Shown: positions 24,711-39,130 of the stretch, piece after piece | Layout: each line of letters begins with the position of its first letter | Position numbering within the stretch: the stretch's first letter is position 1 | Source: Cyanoderma ruficeps | Lineage: Eukaryota > Chordata > Aves > Passeriformes > Timaliidae | Assembly: GCA_008694505.1 (NCBI GenBank) | Contig: VZDJ01000034.1 | Coordinates: 6,534,354-6,598,353, forward strand | Reading direction: 5' to 3' | Length of the DNA stretch: 64,000 bases | The notes under the pieces: model-generated | Database searches by the model: none | What the model was told of the DNA's origin: nothing | What the model saw: the letters and a program-made list of their open reading frames with translations, nothing else | Position numbers and translations under genes: made by a program

Positions 24711-27700
24711 CTAAACAGAGAGAACGTCATCGAGTTTGGAAGGACCTAGAATAGAAGTTATTAACCAGCATGTCTCATTACTGTAACTCCCTCTAGAATC
24801 TAACTGTGGCACCTGGATCTACTTAGAATTTGCATGGAAGCTATCTATACATCTTTTCAAAGCAAATAATCTGCCTGGGTTGGATAATGGGGGTTAGGAG
24901 GATGACAAATTGGGTCAATAAAATGTCAGCAGGAGCCAAGTTTTAAGTCTGGAATGAGTCACAAGTAAAACAAGTTTAGTGGCCAGGGTTCACCCTTGAT
25001 CTTGAATTGTTATTTGTCCACATCACTGAGTAACCACAAGTCATCCAGTGTAATTCAGCATAACTGACAATTCAGCATTGGCAGTATTGTCTGGGTGGAG
25101 AAGAGAGAAAGATATTACTGCCTTGCTAGTCATGGCACAGTTAATGAGAAGCACTGAAGAAACATCAGTATGCTACAGAGATGGCATTAGGCCTCCAAGT
25201 CTCTGCTGAAAAGCAGCACCCCCAGCACACCCCATGCCCTGTGCGGGTCCTGAAACTTTCAATGTGCCTCTTTTCTGCTTGCCAGAATGGAGCAAGTGTT
25301 TTCATGGCTCACCCTTCAGGCTAGTCTGGGTGGAGAATGTTTGTAGTGGTTTAGTATGCTCATCAGGATGAACTGAGCATCAGTGATATTTTGGGAGTCA
25401 GAAGGCTAGAAGGGAAAGAAATGCAGTCAATCAATATCAAGGTACACCAGAGAAGACATGTGGAGACTCAGGGAGCTATAGTGCAGGTGGGATAATAGAA
25501 CTGCATAAAAGAGTTCTGAAAATAGCTGTTGGTTGTTGTGGTTTTAGGTTTATTTTTCCCATTTCCATAAGCAACTACTCACTGATATGCAAATTTTACA
25601 ATTGGAACCACACTGGAAATGACAAAAGGAATTAAGGATATGTAATGGACATCTAATCTTTGGGTCTATGAGCTACTAAATGTATGGTAATGCCAAAACA
25701 GTAAATAACTGAGTTATTAACATATTCTAAAATTAGATCAAGCAAAAGAAGCATTCACTAATACTGAGATAATTCCTGGCAGCGAAGAGAGATTACTGAA
25801 AAGATTTGAGCAGGTGTTATGAAAGAGTGACTGCCAGGCTGGAAAGCAAACTTCGAAAAGCATGAAGACTTTGTCCCACAAGCTGCCTTGCTTTCCTTGA
25901 TTAGGATCAGCTTCAGGAAAAGCCTTAACGTGGGTGCTGGCAGACCCAGATGTGAAAACTATCTAATACCAAATCTTCCAGTGGCAGCTTTGACAGCAAG
26001 AATTGCTCTGCAAGTCTGTGTTTCAGAAACTCAACACAGAGTTAAGCAAATGGCAAAGCAATGGGAAGTCTGATACGCAGCAATTCAAATATGCTAGACC
26101 AACCAATCGAAAAAATAACCTTGTATTATTTGTAGCAGCTTATTGACCAAGGTAAGTTTTGATCCAAATATTTCTGAGCATGGAAGAAGTGAATAATTAA
26201 GTGACACAGTCACAGCTCCTGTGTTTCTTCTCTACTCCTAAAAATAGGCATGGAAAACCTGCAATAAAAATCTGTATTTTTCTTTATTGTTGGAAAAGGG
26301 GAGTCGGAAGCATATTGAAAGCATCCCTTCACTAGAAAAGCATATTTTCAAATCCTGGGATCTGCCACCCCCTCTGAGCTTTCCCCACTCAGCTGTGATG
26401 CAGGAGGTATGGCTGCTCCAGGCTCCCCATCTGCTTCTCGGAGTCCCTCCAGGTGTCAGCCTTGCACTTTGCATGAGGTTTTCTTCCCTCAGCCACATCT
26501 GGAATGAAGCGCTGGATTCAGTGGAGATTCCTGACAAGAGAGCATCAGAGATCTTAAAATACTGAATGCATTCCCTAATTTCATTTCAGAAAAAAAATGC
26601 TGAATTATCAGACTCCCACTACACCTCCCTCAGAATGGTCGAACTGATGCCAAGCTGTATGGGAGGGGATCTAAATGGGTCCATTAGCTTTCAGCAGCAT
26701 CTGCCAAGGAAACTGTGAACATTTGCCAGCCCAGAAGCAGTCCAGGAGCCAGGACTGTCACTTGAATTTTCTTTTTTTAGGATGTAATTGACATGACTGT
26801 CCTTTCCTTGGCCTTAATCCCTAACTACTTCCCAAGATACTAAAAGCTTTTGCTCTCCTCTGCCCTCCTGCACATCAATCAGGACTACACTGAGATTTTC
26901 TCACTGGATCTCATTGTGGTAAAGCCACTGAAAACTCGGAATGCACAAAAGCATATGCAGACCCACCACAGCATCTGACCCTGCTCTGACTTGAGGGTTA
27001 AGATTGCTGGTGGTGCTGGTTTTTTGTTAAGGACAAACACTGTAGGAAAGACAGCAAAGAGAGATAAATGGGCCTCGTCAGACACTCCTATACCTAGAGG
27101 ACTGCACAGACAGCCTGAATGTCAGCAGTAGGATTCCCCTTAGGATATTGCTGTAATTTGCGATATGGCTCAGAATTGCTACAGTTCTCCAGGCAGGTCA
27201 AATTTCGGAGGTATACTTAAAACTACATGCATGAGCAACAATGCATGAAACAGTGAAAACAGAAATCCATCCTGTGACAGAGCAGGAAGGGGGTTGAGTC
27301 AAGGCTAAGTGGTATGGGCAGCTTGCAAAAATACAATGTTTGTTTCAGATTTAAGTGACTTCCAGTTTCATGAGTAGAAATTAGAGGTGTGGCGAAGACT
27401 TGATGTCATAAGTTTTGGGATGACATCCACGGATGAGAAACTGGGTTGAATTCAGGGTTTAATTCTTGTAGTGTAGCCACCGAAGAGCTGTTTGGTGGCA
27501 GCAATTTTCAAAAACTACTGAGCTGGGAAGGCTTCAAATATAGGCTGTGATGGATCCAAAGGTCTGTATACATTAATTGTTATAGGACAACTTGCAAACA
27601 TGATAATGAATGCAGTTTTCACAAGGTCTTTCAGAAAGTCTGAGCGTTTCAAAATTTTTATGGTTGTTAAGAGCAAGTTTGTCATGACAGCACAACCCTG

Positions 27701-30700
27701 AGTGTCAGGTGTCACTAAGGTTTTTCACTATGGGCTTGCCAGAATGACCCTTGGGAGCCTGGCTTACCCTAATACCTCAGTTTTCCAAGCAGTTACCTAC
27801 ATTACTGGCCAGAACTGGATTAATTAAATGCATTATAAATTTACGGGCAAAAAGAAGACATGAAAAAATTCAGAAGGAGAAAGATAAAAGTCGATCACCT
27901 CTAGCAGTTTCAACTACACAAAAAGTCCATTTGGTCACGTTTGGTTGATCAGTAGCTTGCACCACCCTCATCAAGGATGACTTCACTTCTACAAGCATTA
28001 GTTCTCCCCTTTCTGCGGATGTCAACTATTTCTCATGTCTTGCTCCTCTTTCAAAATTACCTGTATTAAGGCAAATTATGTGTTCCTTTCCTTGTTGAAA
28101 GTCATTTACATGAAGGATCACAGATCTGAGTTTACAGATACTGGCGCAGGGAATGCAGAAGCACAGCTAAGGTTAGAAATCTGGGTGGGCCTCAATTTAT
28201 GGTGGACAGCCAAAGAACAAAGGTCTGATGTCATTGTAAATCATTTATATTGCAAATGATTTAAAATAATGAAAACCCATATGCATTAAATTTTGACCTG
28301 TACATCCATTTGAGATATTTTAAGTAGACAAAAGATAGATTTTACATAAATCTTCAGTAAATGTATTTCGAAAAAATATCACCAGGCACTAAAGCCTAAC
28401 TATTTTAAAAACAGTCTTTGTCTTATCCTTCAGCTCTTGCTTCAATGTGCATCATTCAAAACCAGCAAAAAAACCCCTCAAACTGGCTGTCCTGTCCTTG
28501 ACAGAAAAGCAGAAAAGATAAAAACATAGAAAGAAAAGTAGGCAAAACAGCTTGTGAACAGATCCTGCCACAGCTGGCCTTCACATTATTTCAGGTGTTA
28601 CAGGAATAGCTGCTACACCTTACCCAAGCCACCTGTGGCTTTTGAAGGAGTCTATTTCCAACCCTCTGTGTAAATTCCAATGTTTGTATTCAGTATTTAG
28701 AACCTGTCACACACCAACACATGCAATTTTATGGACCAGTTCCCAGTCTGTGGATTTTATCCTTTCGTTTATGCAAACCTACGCTGATGGACGTACATGC
28801 TTTTACATGCTAGGAGTCACTATAGAATCTAGGCAAAAAGAGTCTGTGAATCCCAGCTCCAGTACACTGTACAAGGCATCAAATTCTTTCAGAAGATGCC
28901 TGGCACACCAGCACTGAGAACTGAGCTCTGGGAACTGACTAAGATACCTCTGCGAATTACGGGGAAAAATTCTTCCCAGGCTCTGCTACTGGATGCTCTA
29001 GAAAGGCAAGGGAGATGACTTGAAGATGGTTTGATCTAACTCTGCCAAACAAAACAGAGCAAATTGAATTTTGCATTCCCCGTGCAAGACGCAAACGTTT
29101 GACAGTTCCCACAGGTATCACTCAAACAAGAGGGTGGAGATGGCACATAATCCCCACTGTTTGGAACTCCTCACAGCTGGCAAAGGTAGGAGCCAGCAGG
29201 CCAATGCCCGGAGTGGCTTTGGAGCTCAGAGGGGCCTTTTTGTCACCATTTGGGTTTCCAGTAACTACAGAAGATTCTTAGTTCCTACCAGAGCTCTCAG
29301 CCAGGCCAGTCCTTTTGTCTGCTGAGCAGCAGCCAGGGCACCACCACACCTGGCTAGTGAGCCCTGGAGTTCCAGTGACATGGACTCCAACCAGCCTCAC
29401 CCAATAGCTACTAGGGCCGAAAGGACCAGACTGAGCCACTGACCTCTTTTGGAATTTTAGAAGGGTCAAACCTCTAAAAAAATCTGGTTTTCATTGTGTT
29501 TGCTGAGAGATTAAAAAACACATCACCTGTTCTAATCTAATTAGGAAGAGTTAAGTAAATAAGGATATGAACCAAAAGTAACACAGAAACTCTTCCTCTT
29601 TACGAAATAGGACTAAACTATGCCAGATGGATTAGAAATGAGATAATTGGAATAATCATTTGATAGGATCATGGTAAAATTGCCTAAAATATTTCAGGCA
29701 CTATAATGAAGTCGTAAGTGTTGTCTTAACTGAGGGAATTAGGAGGAGTGTGAGTACCATGGACTAAGTGATCTTTCCAGGTACTTTATGTGAGTGAAAG
29801 CTACTTATTTTGCTTCGGGGAAACTTTTCTTTAGTAGTTGTTTTAGACTGCTGGGCGTGAGTAAATTTTTACGTTAATAACTTGCTTGTGAATAGAAAGC
29901 TCTAATTATGGTAGATATTTATGGAGAAACTGTTCATCCTCCTTATATTCCTGCATTATTCTGGGACACTTCATGTTGTGGGGGAAAATAAAAAGACTTC
30001 CACTGAGTAAGGACCAAAGGTCAGATTTATTAACTAATGACAAAATCAGGCTGTCTACAATCTGACTACACTGATACACCATTATTCATTAAATTCTCCT
30101 GTCTTTTACTGCACTGTGATTAGGAATAGGCCCAGGCACTTCATGTTTTTCAGTACCCACAGCTGCATGGTGCTTTTGTATCAGGAGCTTGTATTTAGGT
30201 GCCCACTGATGATGTTTTTCATCCCAAGTGCTTCTGGGAGGGTGAACAGCTGATCATTACACTGAGTTTGCTTGTACCCATGAGCACACAACCTAGAGCA
30301 GCAAATAGTTATTGTATTGCATTTTGTTTTATGCCTGTGGGCACACTTAAGTCAATATACATGATGACTAGTACCACATCTTGTATTTGTCTGCACCCAT
30401 AGGCCCTTGGAATTGTCAGTGTGAGGGAATTCATGAACTAACTAGTAGTATGCCTGCTGGTGTACTTACTTCAAGAGCAATGCTACTGTTAATTGCTTAA
30501 CTTAAACCTAATCATAATGCAAAATAGCAGAATGAAAGTGCTTCAAGAATCGCAATTCACCCAGTAAAGGGATAGTGACATTTGCTTAATTCTAAGCTTG
30601 TTTGATGCCAAAACTGAGGAAGATGATTTTGGGGCAGAAATCTCTTATGGCTAATTGTCCTTCTTTCCCTCCCTGTTTTACAGCCAGCAGAGAGCTCCCT

Positions 30701-30719
30701 GCACTCGTCAAGCTTTTAC
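24711..30719. other. Intron-like stretch with no recognised feature
   Basis: This 6 kb stretch is of ordinary composition. A - strand frame at 27515-27715 has a protein-like run (FLKDLVKTAFIIMFAS), but it enters in the wrong phase for its neighbours. A pair of overlapping opposite frames near 26240-26565 lacks splice support. Nothing else was recognised. Confidence 0.45.
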
Positions 30720-30886
30720 CTGCATGAAATCTAATCCAAGGCTGGTGCTTACTCTGCTCATTAGTGAAATTACCACCAGATGTTGTGTCAGGTAGAGGTC
30801 GCTCTGGCTCAGAACCACGATAACCTCTTCAACAGCATTATTGCTAAACTCTGAGTGGAAATCGCGCAGCAGGTAATGCTGACACA
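30720..30886 (-). CDS. Candidate coding exon 2 of the CIROZ-like locus
   Basis: An open segment ends at a good donor (ATGCAG|GTAAAA, GT at 30719-30718). It contains alternating hydrophobic strands such as EEVIVVLSQSDLYL and HLVVISLMSRVSTSL, as expected of a beta-sandwich. If it begins after ATCGCAG at 30887 it accepts the phase-1 end of the signal-peptide exon and leaves in phase 0. That acceptor has a weak pyrimidine tract. The frame stays open further upstream (CCEDGVVIAVC, ZP-N-like in spacing) until an in-frame TGA. A true start slightly upstream is possible but would then need another exon before it. Confidence 0.35.
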
Positions 30887-32632
30887 CTGCGATTACCACT
30901 CCGTCCTCACAGCACATTCAAATGACACTGGCTGTCTCCATGCTGACTTGGCAACACCACAACTGGCTTTGGGATGTACACTGTGGATCACTAGAAAATG
31001 TAGGCATTTCAGGAGCATTACTTTCTCTTGTTAGCCTGTGTCTAGTCAGGTCCTCTCAAAATGCTGTTGAAAAATGGTAATTGAATGGTAAGACTGAGTC
31101 TCAAGTCACACTGGTATAGATGAGCTGAGCTTCAGTGGTGCTGGGAGCCAGTCTTTACACTTGAAGAAATCTAGAGTGGGAGTCTTACATACTCTCAGCA
31201 GAAGCCATTAATGCAAGGTAGTGGATTAACCTTTTCTAAGCAGTAGAGTTAGTCTGTCCTTACTAATAGCCCTTTATTTTTATGGGGGTTCCTCTGGTTT
31301 GTTTTGTTTTGTTTTTTGTTTGTTTTGGTGAGGTTGTTTGTTTGTTTGTTTTTGGAAACCAGTGCAAAGACGGACAAGCTAGAAGGATACTGAGTACCCA
31401 GATTGTACGAGTGCCACAAAGGAGCAGATGGGGGGAGAAAAAGGTGGTAAAATTATTTTCCTTATAATAGTATGGTACAGTCCACAGGTTAATTTACTAA
31501 GCTGGTTAGAGAAAGCTCTGGAGTACACTTTTTTCTATGCACTTTTGGTATGTTGATGGCAGGCAGGACTTTAGAGCTCTGCTAATGTCAACCCTGTCTT
31601 CCTGTTCATATAGACCTTGTAATAAATACTGATTGCTTTACAGATGTCTCCGGTGTGACCCCTGCCTCATGTGACTTACAGACCAGACAAGCCCATCACT
31701 AAAGCACCAGAATAAAATAAGTTGGAGATGTGGAATGGCAATTATCCAGATGGAAAACGATAGACTAAAACCGTAGAAGAGTTATTAATTTATAGCTTTT
31801 TAGTATTATCACTGCAAAGTAAAAAAAAAATAAAAAATTGAGTGTTTATACCTAGAGGGTGATGCTACTGAAAGCACAGGGTTAACCTTATAAAAGAGAC
31901 AAGAGCAGGTGGAAAATACCATGTTCCTGCCCCTAGTGTTTTCCTCCTCAGCGTGGTTCTCTTGCTCACAGCCTTGTCCTTCCTGTGATTGCAGCTCAGG
32001 AAAACCTGTGCAGATGAGCTCTTCTGAACTTTTTTTTTGAGAGGCAGAAAAGCGGTAGTAAGAAAATGAGTGTTCCTTAGCCATAATGGCTTTGATGTTC
32101 AGAAGTTTATAATACTGTATAACAAGATATAACCATCAAGTTTTTCAATTAAGTAAGGGGAAGTTTGGTTTAGAGAAGATTAAGCCAAGTTATAGCAAAC
32201 ACTGGGTATTAAAGGACAGGGCAAGAATTACTAGCATTTTTAAACTTCTACCAATTCTGCAAAATCGTTTTATACAAGCTCAGTGAGCAAGGCAGTAAAT
32301 GGGGGAGAGGCACAAAAAAACCCCAAAAATCTTGAGAAATTAATGAAGACATTGATTCTGAGCAATGAAACAGTTGTTGGGGACAGTTTTAGACTAGACA
32401 AGTATGATATACAGAAATGACCGACCATGAAACTCTACACTAGTGAGTCAGCCTGGTTAATCCAGTTCTTCCCAAGGTCCTCAGGGAATACCTGCATAAG
32501 ATCTGCAGAGGCATGTGGGATCAATTCTTCCTACCCAGTGCAAAATGAGGCTGTTCAAGTGTCAAGAAGCCTCAGCGAGTATCGCTTACACCTCTCTGCT
32601 GGTGAGAGGGTTTGTGTCCTTTTCCAACTTAC
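30887..32632. other. Intron-like stretch of the CIROZ-like locus
   Basis: It holds TTTTG/TTTG-rich low-complexity sequence (about 31296-31350). A - strand open frame at about 31900-32036 would create a stop codon if joined to the signal-peptide exon. No other feature was recognised. Confidence 0.45.
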
Positions 32633-32687
32633 AGACAATATTCAATGCCAGTACTGCCAGAGTGATCATGATAACAAATGATTCCAT
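32633..32687 (-). CDS. Signal-peptide first exon of a candidate secreted protein (CIROZ-like locus)
   Basis: ATG at 32687 in a favourable context (GAGATGG) starts MESFVIMITLAVLALNIV, a textbook secretion signal with a hydrophobic core. It runs straight into a consensus donor (TTGTCT|GTAAGT, GT at 32632-32631). The exon ends in phase 1. It lies about 1.2 kb upstream of the TARDBP promoter in divergent orientation, where synteny with mammals would put the 5' end of CIROZ (C1orf127). CIROZ is described as a signal peptide followed by ZP-N domains. I cannot align this to a known sequence, so the gene name is inference. The next exon in phase would be 30720-30886. Confidence 0.4.
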
Positions 32688-32999
32688 CTCTAACGTTTCC
32701 ATCCTCTTCTGTCCAGTTCTGTGAAAAAGGGATCTTCAAGGGCAGGTGGAGTCTCCTCCTGCACAACTGGAAGAGCCGTGGGTACACTTCACATGAATCC
32801 CAGGAAAGTTCTCCCCAGAGGTGGAGACCCCTCAACTTTCCTGGAAACACCACTCCACTACCTAGGCCTTTTTAGAAGAGTCTGTGGGGACTGTGATCGG
32901 CTTGTTTTTACCCTTAAGTTATTGGAGTGTTTTTTGGTTGTTTTTTGTTTCTTTGGGGGGTTTTTTGCTTGCTTTATTTGGTTGGTTGTTGTTGTTTGC

Positions 33000-33352
33000 T
33001 AGAAATCACTGAATCTTCTGAGTGGGAAGGGACCCACAGTATCATCCAGTCTAACTCCGGCACAGCACACCCCAACAACCCCACCCTATCCCTGAGAGCC
33101 TTGAGCTCTGGCAGCCTTGGGACCGTGACCACTGCCCTGGGATCCTGTTTAGTGCCGATCGTCCTCTGGGGGAAGCACCTTTTCCCGATATATTTCCCTA
33201 AACCTCCCCTGACACACCTCCAGCGCTACCACTGGTCGCAGAAGAGCAGAGATCGGAGCTACCCCTCCGCTGCCCCTTCATGAGGAAGATGTAGCCTGCG
33301 ATGAGGTTTCCCCTCTTTCTTCTTCATGCTGAACGCGCCAGGTGACCAGGTT
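33000..33352 (-). mobile_element. CR1 LINE 3' fragment
   Basis: The segment shows the antisense CR1 3' end typical of birds: AATCACTGAAT, GGAAGGGACC, ATCATCCAGTC, then the CCTGAGAGCCTTG and CCTAAACCTCCCCTGACACA blocks, and finally TGCCCCTTCATGAGGAAG. The left border is the 3' terminus, next to T/G-rich simple sequence, and the element runs right to about 33352. It is a truncated copy without coding capacity. It separates the TARDBP CpG island from the - strand signal-peptide exon. Confidence 0.9.
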
Positions 33353-33394
33353 AAGGTTTTGGTGTTTTGGTGTTGGGGTTTTTTTGTTGGTTTT

Positions 33395-33399
33395 TTTTG

Positions 33400-33430
<31 letters not shown>

Positions 33431-33435
33431 TTTAA
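33395..33435 (+). repeat. TTTTG pentanucleotide repeat
   Basis: Six or so TTTTG units and a T-run directly left of the TARDBP CpG island. Confidence 0.9.
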
Positions 33436-33449
33436 TGAGGTGCGCTCGT

Positions 33450-34200
33450 TCTTTCTGGCAGCGAAGACGGGAGAGAGGCGTCGCCGAGCTTTGGCAAGGC
33501 TGTCTTTACTAACGGCTGCTCCGGTCGAGCTACTCGGGGCCGGCCTGGGGGCTCATGTCTACTCCGAAATCGGACCGTCACCGTCACCCTCCCTCCGCGA
33601 CCGGTCCCAGACGGCGCCCGCTCCCGGCAGCTCCCGCGCTCGCGCAGGCGCGGGCAGGGCCGCACCACCGGCCCCCCGCTTAGGGGAGCGCAGCTCGGAG
33701 CGCTACCGTCGCCGGCTCCGAGAACGCCGCCCGATATCCGGCCGAGAGCGGGCAGCGCGCGCTAGGGCAAGACCGGGGCTCCACGTTCTCCCGCGTCCCG
33801 AGTATCCCGCCGCAGTTCGTCCCCCCTCTGCCTCCTGGAATGGTTCGGCCCGCGGCCCGGCCCGGCCTCTGAGGGGCCGCGGCCGCCATTTTGTGCGGCG
33901 GCGGCGGGTGGAGTGCGGTGGAGGCGGTGGCGGCGGTGGCGAGGGGTTCTCGGGACGTCGCTCCCTTCCCTGGCCGGTGAGCGGGGCGCGGGGCCGGGTG
34001 GGACCCGGCCCGGCTGTCCGTGGTGCTGGGGCGGGCGTAGCCGCGTCTGGAGGTCGCGGGCCCGGGCGGGCCCGGCAGGCGGCGAGGCCGAGGGATGCTG
34101 TGCTACCGGCTCCGCGGGGGGAGCCTGTGGCGCCCCTGGGAATTTCCGCTGTGCTCGGGGACCAGTCGCTGTTGGTACCTCCGTAGCTCGAGGACGAGCC
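33450..34200 (+). promoter_or_regulatory. TARDBP: CpG-island promoter of TARDBP with a YY1 motif
   Basis: GC content and CpG density rise sharply from about 33450 and fall off after about 34200, unlike the AT-rich flanks. No TATA box is evident. GCCGCCATTTTG at 33882-33893 matches the YY1 element found just downstream of many housekeeping transcription starts. A 286-codon open frame across the island (33326-34186) is compositional and not a gene. The upstream edge abuts a TTTTG repeat and a CR1 fragment. A candidate - strand signal-peptide exon begins about 1.2 kb upstream, so the region could serve as a divergent promoter; that is inference. Confidence 0.85.
33880..33976 (+). other. TARDBP: TARDBP non-coding exon 1 (5' UTR)
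   Basis: A GC-rich segment in the CpG island ends at a strong donor (CTGGCCG|GTGAGC, GT at 33977-33978). The next exon begins after a TTGTACTTCAG acceptor (exon start 34371, or 34381 if the second nearby AG is used) and carries the start codon. The same layout, a short GC-rich untranslated first exon and ATG in exon 2, is known for TARDBP. The 5' end here is a guess: it is placed at the GCCGCCATTTTG motif, where transcription of such promoters commonly starts. Mapped 5' ends could move it by tens of bases. Confidence 0.7.
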
Positions 34201-34373
34201 GAGGTATCTGGCAGGGCCGGAGAATTTAGGTTTAATGAATGGCGCGTTTCGGTGCCCTGTGTTGTGTAATAAATACAGAGAGACTCGTGCCTCAGGGCGA
34301 AGAAGATGCGAGCCTAGTCAGAGGGGAGAGGGTGGTCGCTTACGCCTGCTCTATCTCTTTTGTACTTCAGTAA

Positions 34374-37707
<3,334 letters not shown>

Positions 37708-37756
37708 ACGCAGTGGGCTCTGATACTGACTCTGTGGTGGGAAATCAAATTTTTCT

Positions 37757-37772
37757 AACTCATGGTAAGTAT
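37757..37772 (+). promoter_or_regulatory. TARDBP: Splice donor inside the TARDBP 3' UTR (autoregulatory intron)
   Basis: The sequence CTCATGGTAAGTATA has a near-perfect U1 donor (GT at 37765-37766) only 57 nt past the stop codon. In mammals the same position carries the alternative donor of a 3' UTR intron that is spliced when TDP-43 is abundant and leads to mRNA loss. A plausible partner acceptor is TGTGCTTTGCAG at 38950-38961, after a GU-rich zone. The donor is seen directly; its use and the acceptor are inferred from the mammalian gene. Confidence 0.75.
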
Positions 37773-38178
37773 ACTGTAAATTACGTATATACTAAAGTTT
37801 TCCAAATGAATTTGTTCAGTGTGCAGTATATTCAGCAATATTTTTGACATTTTTCTTTTCTAAAAAAAAAAAAAAAGAAAAAGAAAAGAAAGGTAAAAGG
37901 AATTTTCTAAGTTTTGTTACATATCTAGTTGGAATTCTGAATGTTTGGAAGTGGACTGCTGTTTGCCCGATAGGTGAACTAACACTACAGTCGATAGGAA
38001 ATGTTTCTCCTGTAACACTTTCTCCCTTTGTTTCCTGGCTACCTGAATTCTTTGCATGTTCAAAATGGAACCATTGGTCAGAAACAGCATTCTCTCCCTC
38101 TTGTTTTTAATTTGCTCCCACCATAAGACTCTCCAAGCACCTGGTTGGAGAACACAGTGTCGTTTTTGTTTGTGTTTG

Positions 38179-38232
38179 TTTTTTTTTTTTTTAACACTGT
38201 NNNNNTTTTTTTTTTTTTTTTTTTAACACTGT
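38179..38232 (+). repeat. T-runs with a duplicated AACACTGT motif around a 5-N gap
   Basis: A T-run plus AACACTGT (ending 38200) is followed by five N and then again by a T-run plus AACACTGT (ending 38232). The repeat directly flanking the gap suggests one locus assembled twice. Confidence 0.85.
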
Positions 38233-38519
38233 CTCCCCTCCATACTAAAGTACGATATGAAGGCTTCATTTAATCTCCGCAGTTCATCTCATTTCAAATG
38301 TATATGGAAGAAGCACTTCATTGAAAGCAGTGCTGTAAATATTCTGCCTTAGGAATACTTCTGTCTACATGCTTTCTCATCCAAGAATACTTCATCACAC
38401 CACACATGCTGCGTCTTAGACGGTGGGTGTTCCATTTTTATCCGCTACTCTTTATTTCATGGAGTCGTATCAACGCTGTGAACGCAAGGCTGTGAGATGG
38501 AACCAGAAGGCTGTTTGAA

Positions 38520-38961
38520 CTTTTGAAACCATGTGTGGGATTGGTGGTGGTGCCGAGGCATGAGAGGGCTGGTATGTGCGAGATAAAGGAGCGAGCGCAT
38601 GCAGAGACCTGGTGGTGCATTAATGGGATTTTATTTGACTTGGCGAGGTGTCTCTCAATCCTGTGGCTTTGGTGAGAGAGTGTGCGGAGAGCAATGGTAG
38701 CAGATAATGTACGAGTGTTTATTGCATTCAAAGGACATCCACATGTGGAAGACTTTAAGTGGGTTCTCTACCTAGTTAATCAATTAGTTGAATGTGTTAT
38801 GTGAAATGGAATATTTGTATTTCTTTTCCCTTATGTCAACTGCTGTGAATGCTGTATGGTGTGTGGCTTTTTTTCTGTTAATGATCTGTAAGTGTGGTAA
38901 TGTGACTTGAAGACGATGGGGGTTTGTGATGAGAACATTGAGCTTGTGGTGTGCTTTGCAG
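38520..38961 (+). promoter_or_regulatory. TARDBP: Candidate TDP-43 binding region in the TARDBP 3' UTR
   Basis: The segment is enriched in GU steps: GTGTGGG near 38531, TGGTGGTGGTGCC near 38542, GGTATGTGCG near 38571, GAGTGTGCGG near 38679, GGTGTGTGGC near 38859 and GTAAGTGTGGTAATGTG near 38889. It ends in a TTTGCAG acceptor-like site. TDP-43 prefers UG-rich RNA, and the mammalian TDP-43 binding region lies at a similar place in the 3' UTR. The exact limits are inferred. Confidence 0.5.
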
Positions 38962-39130
38962 TAGCTCTTTTAGCAGAGATCACTAGAGCTCAGTGTGCCT
39001 CTCCAGGGTGGAAGTTCCACTGTCTGTAAGATATCCATAAGAATGCTGTTTGCTGCAGTTTCGTGTTTGGATGCTTTTTATAAGATTTGTCACTGTAGGA
39101 AATTCTTAAATAAAACTGATTTAAGTAATA

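Larger units (their letters stand above)
37708..39130 (+). other. TARDBP: TARDBP proximal 3' UTR
   Basis: This is continuous with the terminal coding exon and ends just past an AATAAA at 39109-39114 (CTTAAATAAAACTG). It contains the in-UTR splice donor at 37765, an A-rich tract near 37861-37889, a collapsed T-run with an N gap at 38201-38205, and GU-rich stretches between about 38520 and 38960. From knowledge of mammalian TARDBP, the 3' UTR binds TDP-43 itself and mediates autoregulation through alternative splicing and poly(A) choice. The exact cleavage site cannot be read from the sequence. Confidence 0.85.

Noticed and set aside
27515..27715. Protein-like - strand frame (FLKDLVKTAFIIMF)
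   Set aside because: It enters in phase 1 between candidate exons that need phase 0, and the donor is poor.
31900..32036. - strand segment as a second exon of the CIROZ-like locus
   Set aside because: Joining it to the signal-peptide exon creates a TAA codon.
33326..34186. 286-codon + strand open frame over the CpG island
   Set aside because: Arg/Gly/Pro/Ala-rich translation caused by GC content. It overlaps the TARDBP promoter, exon 1 and intron 1 and matches no family.
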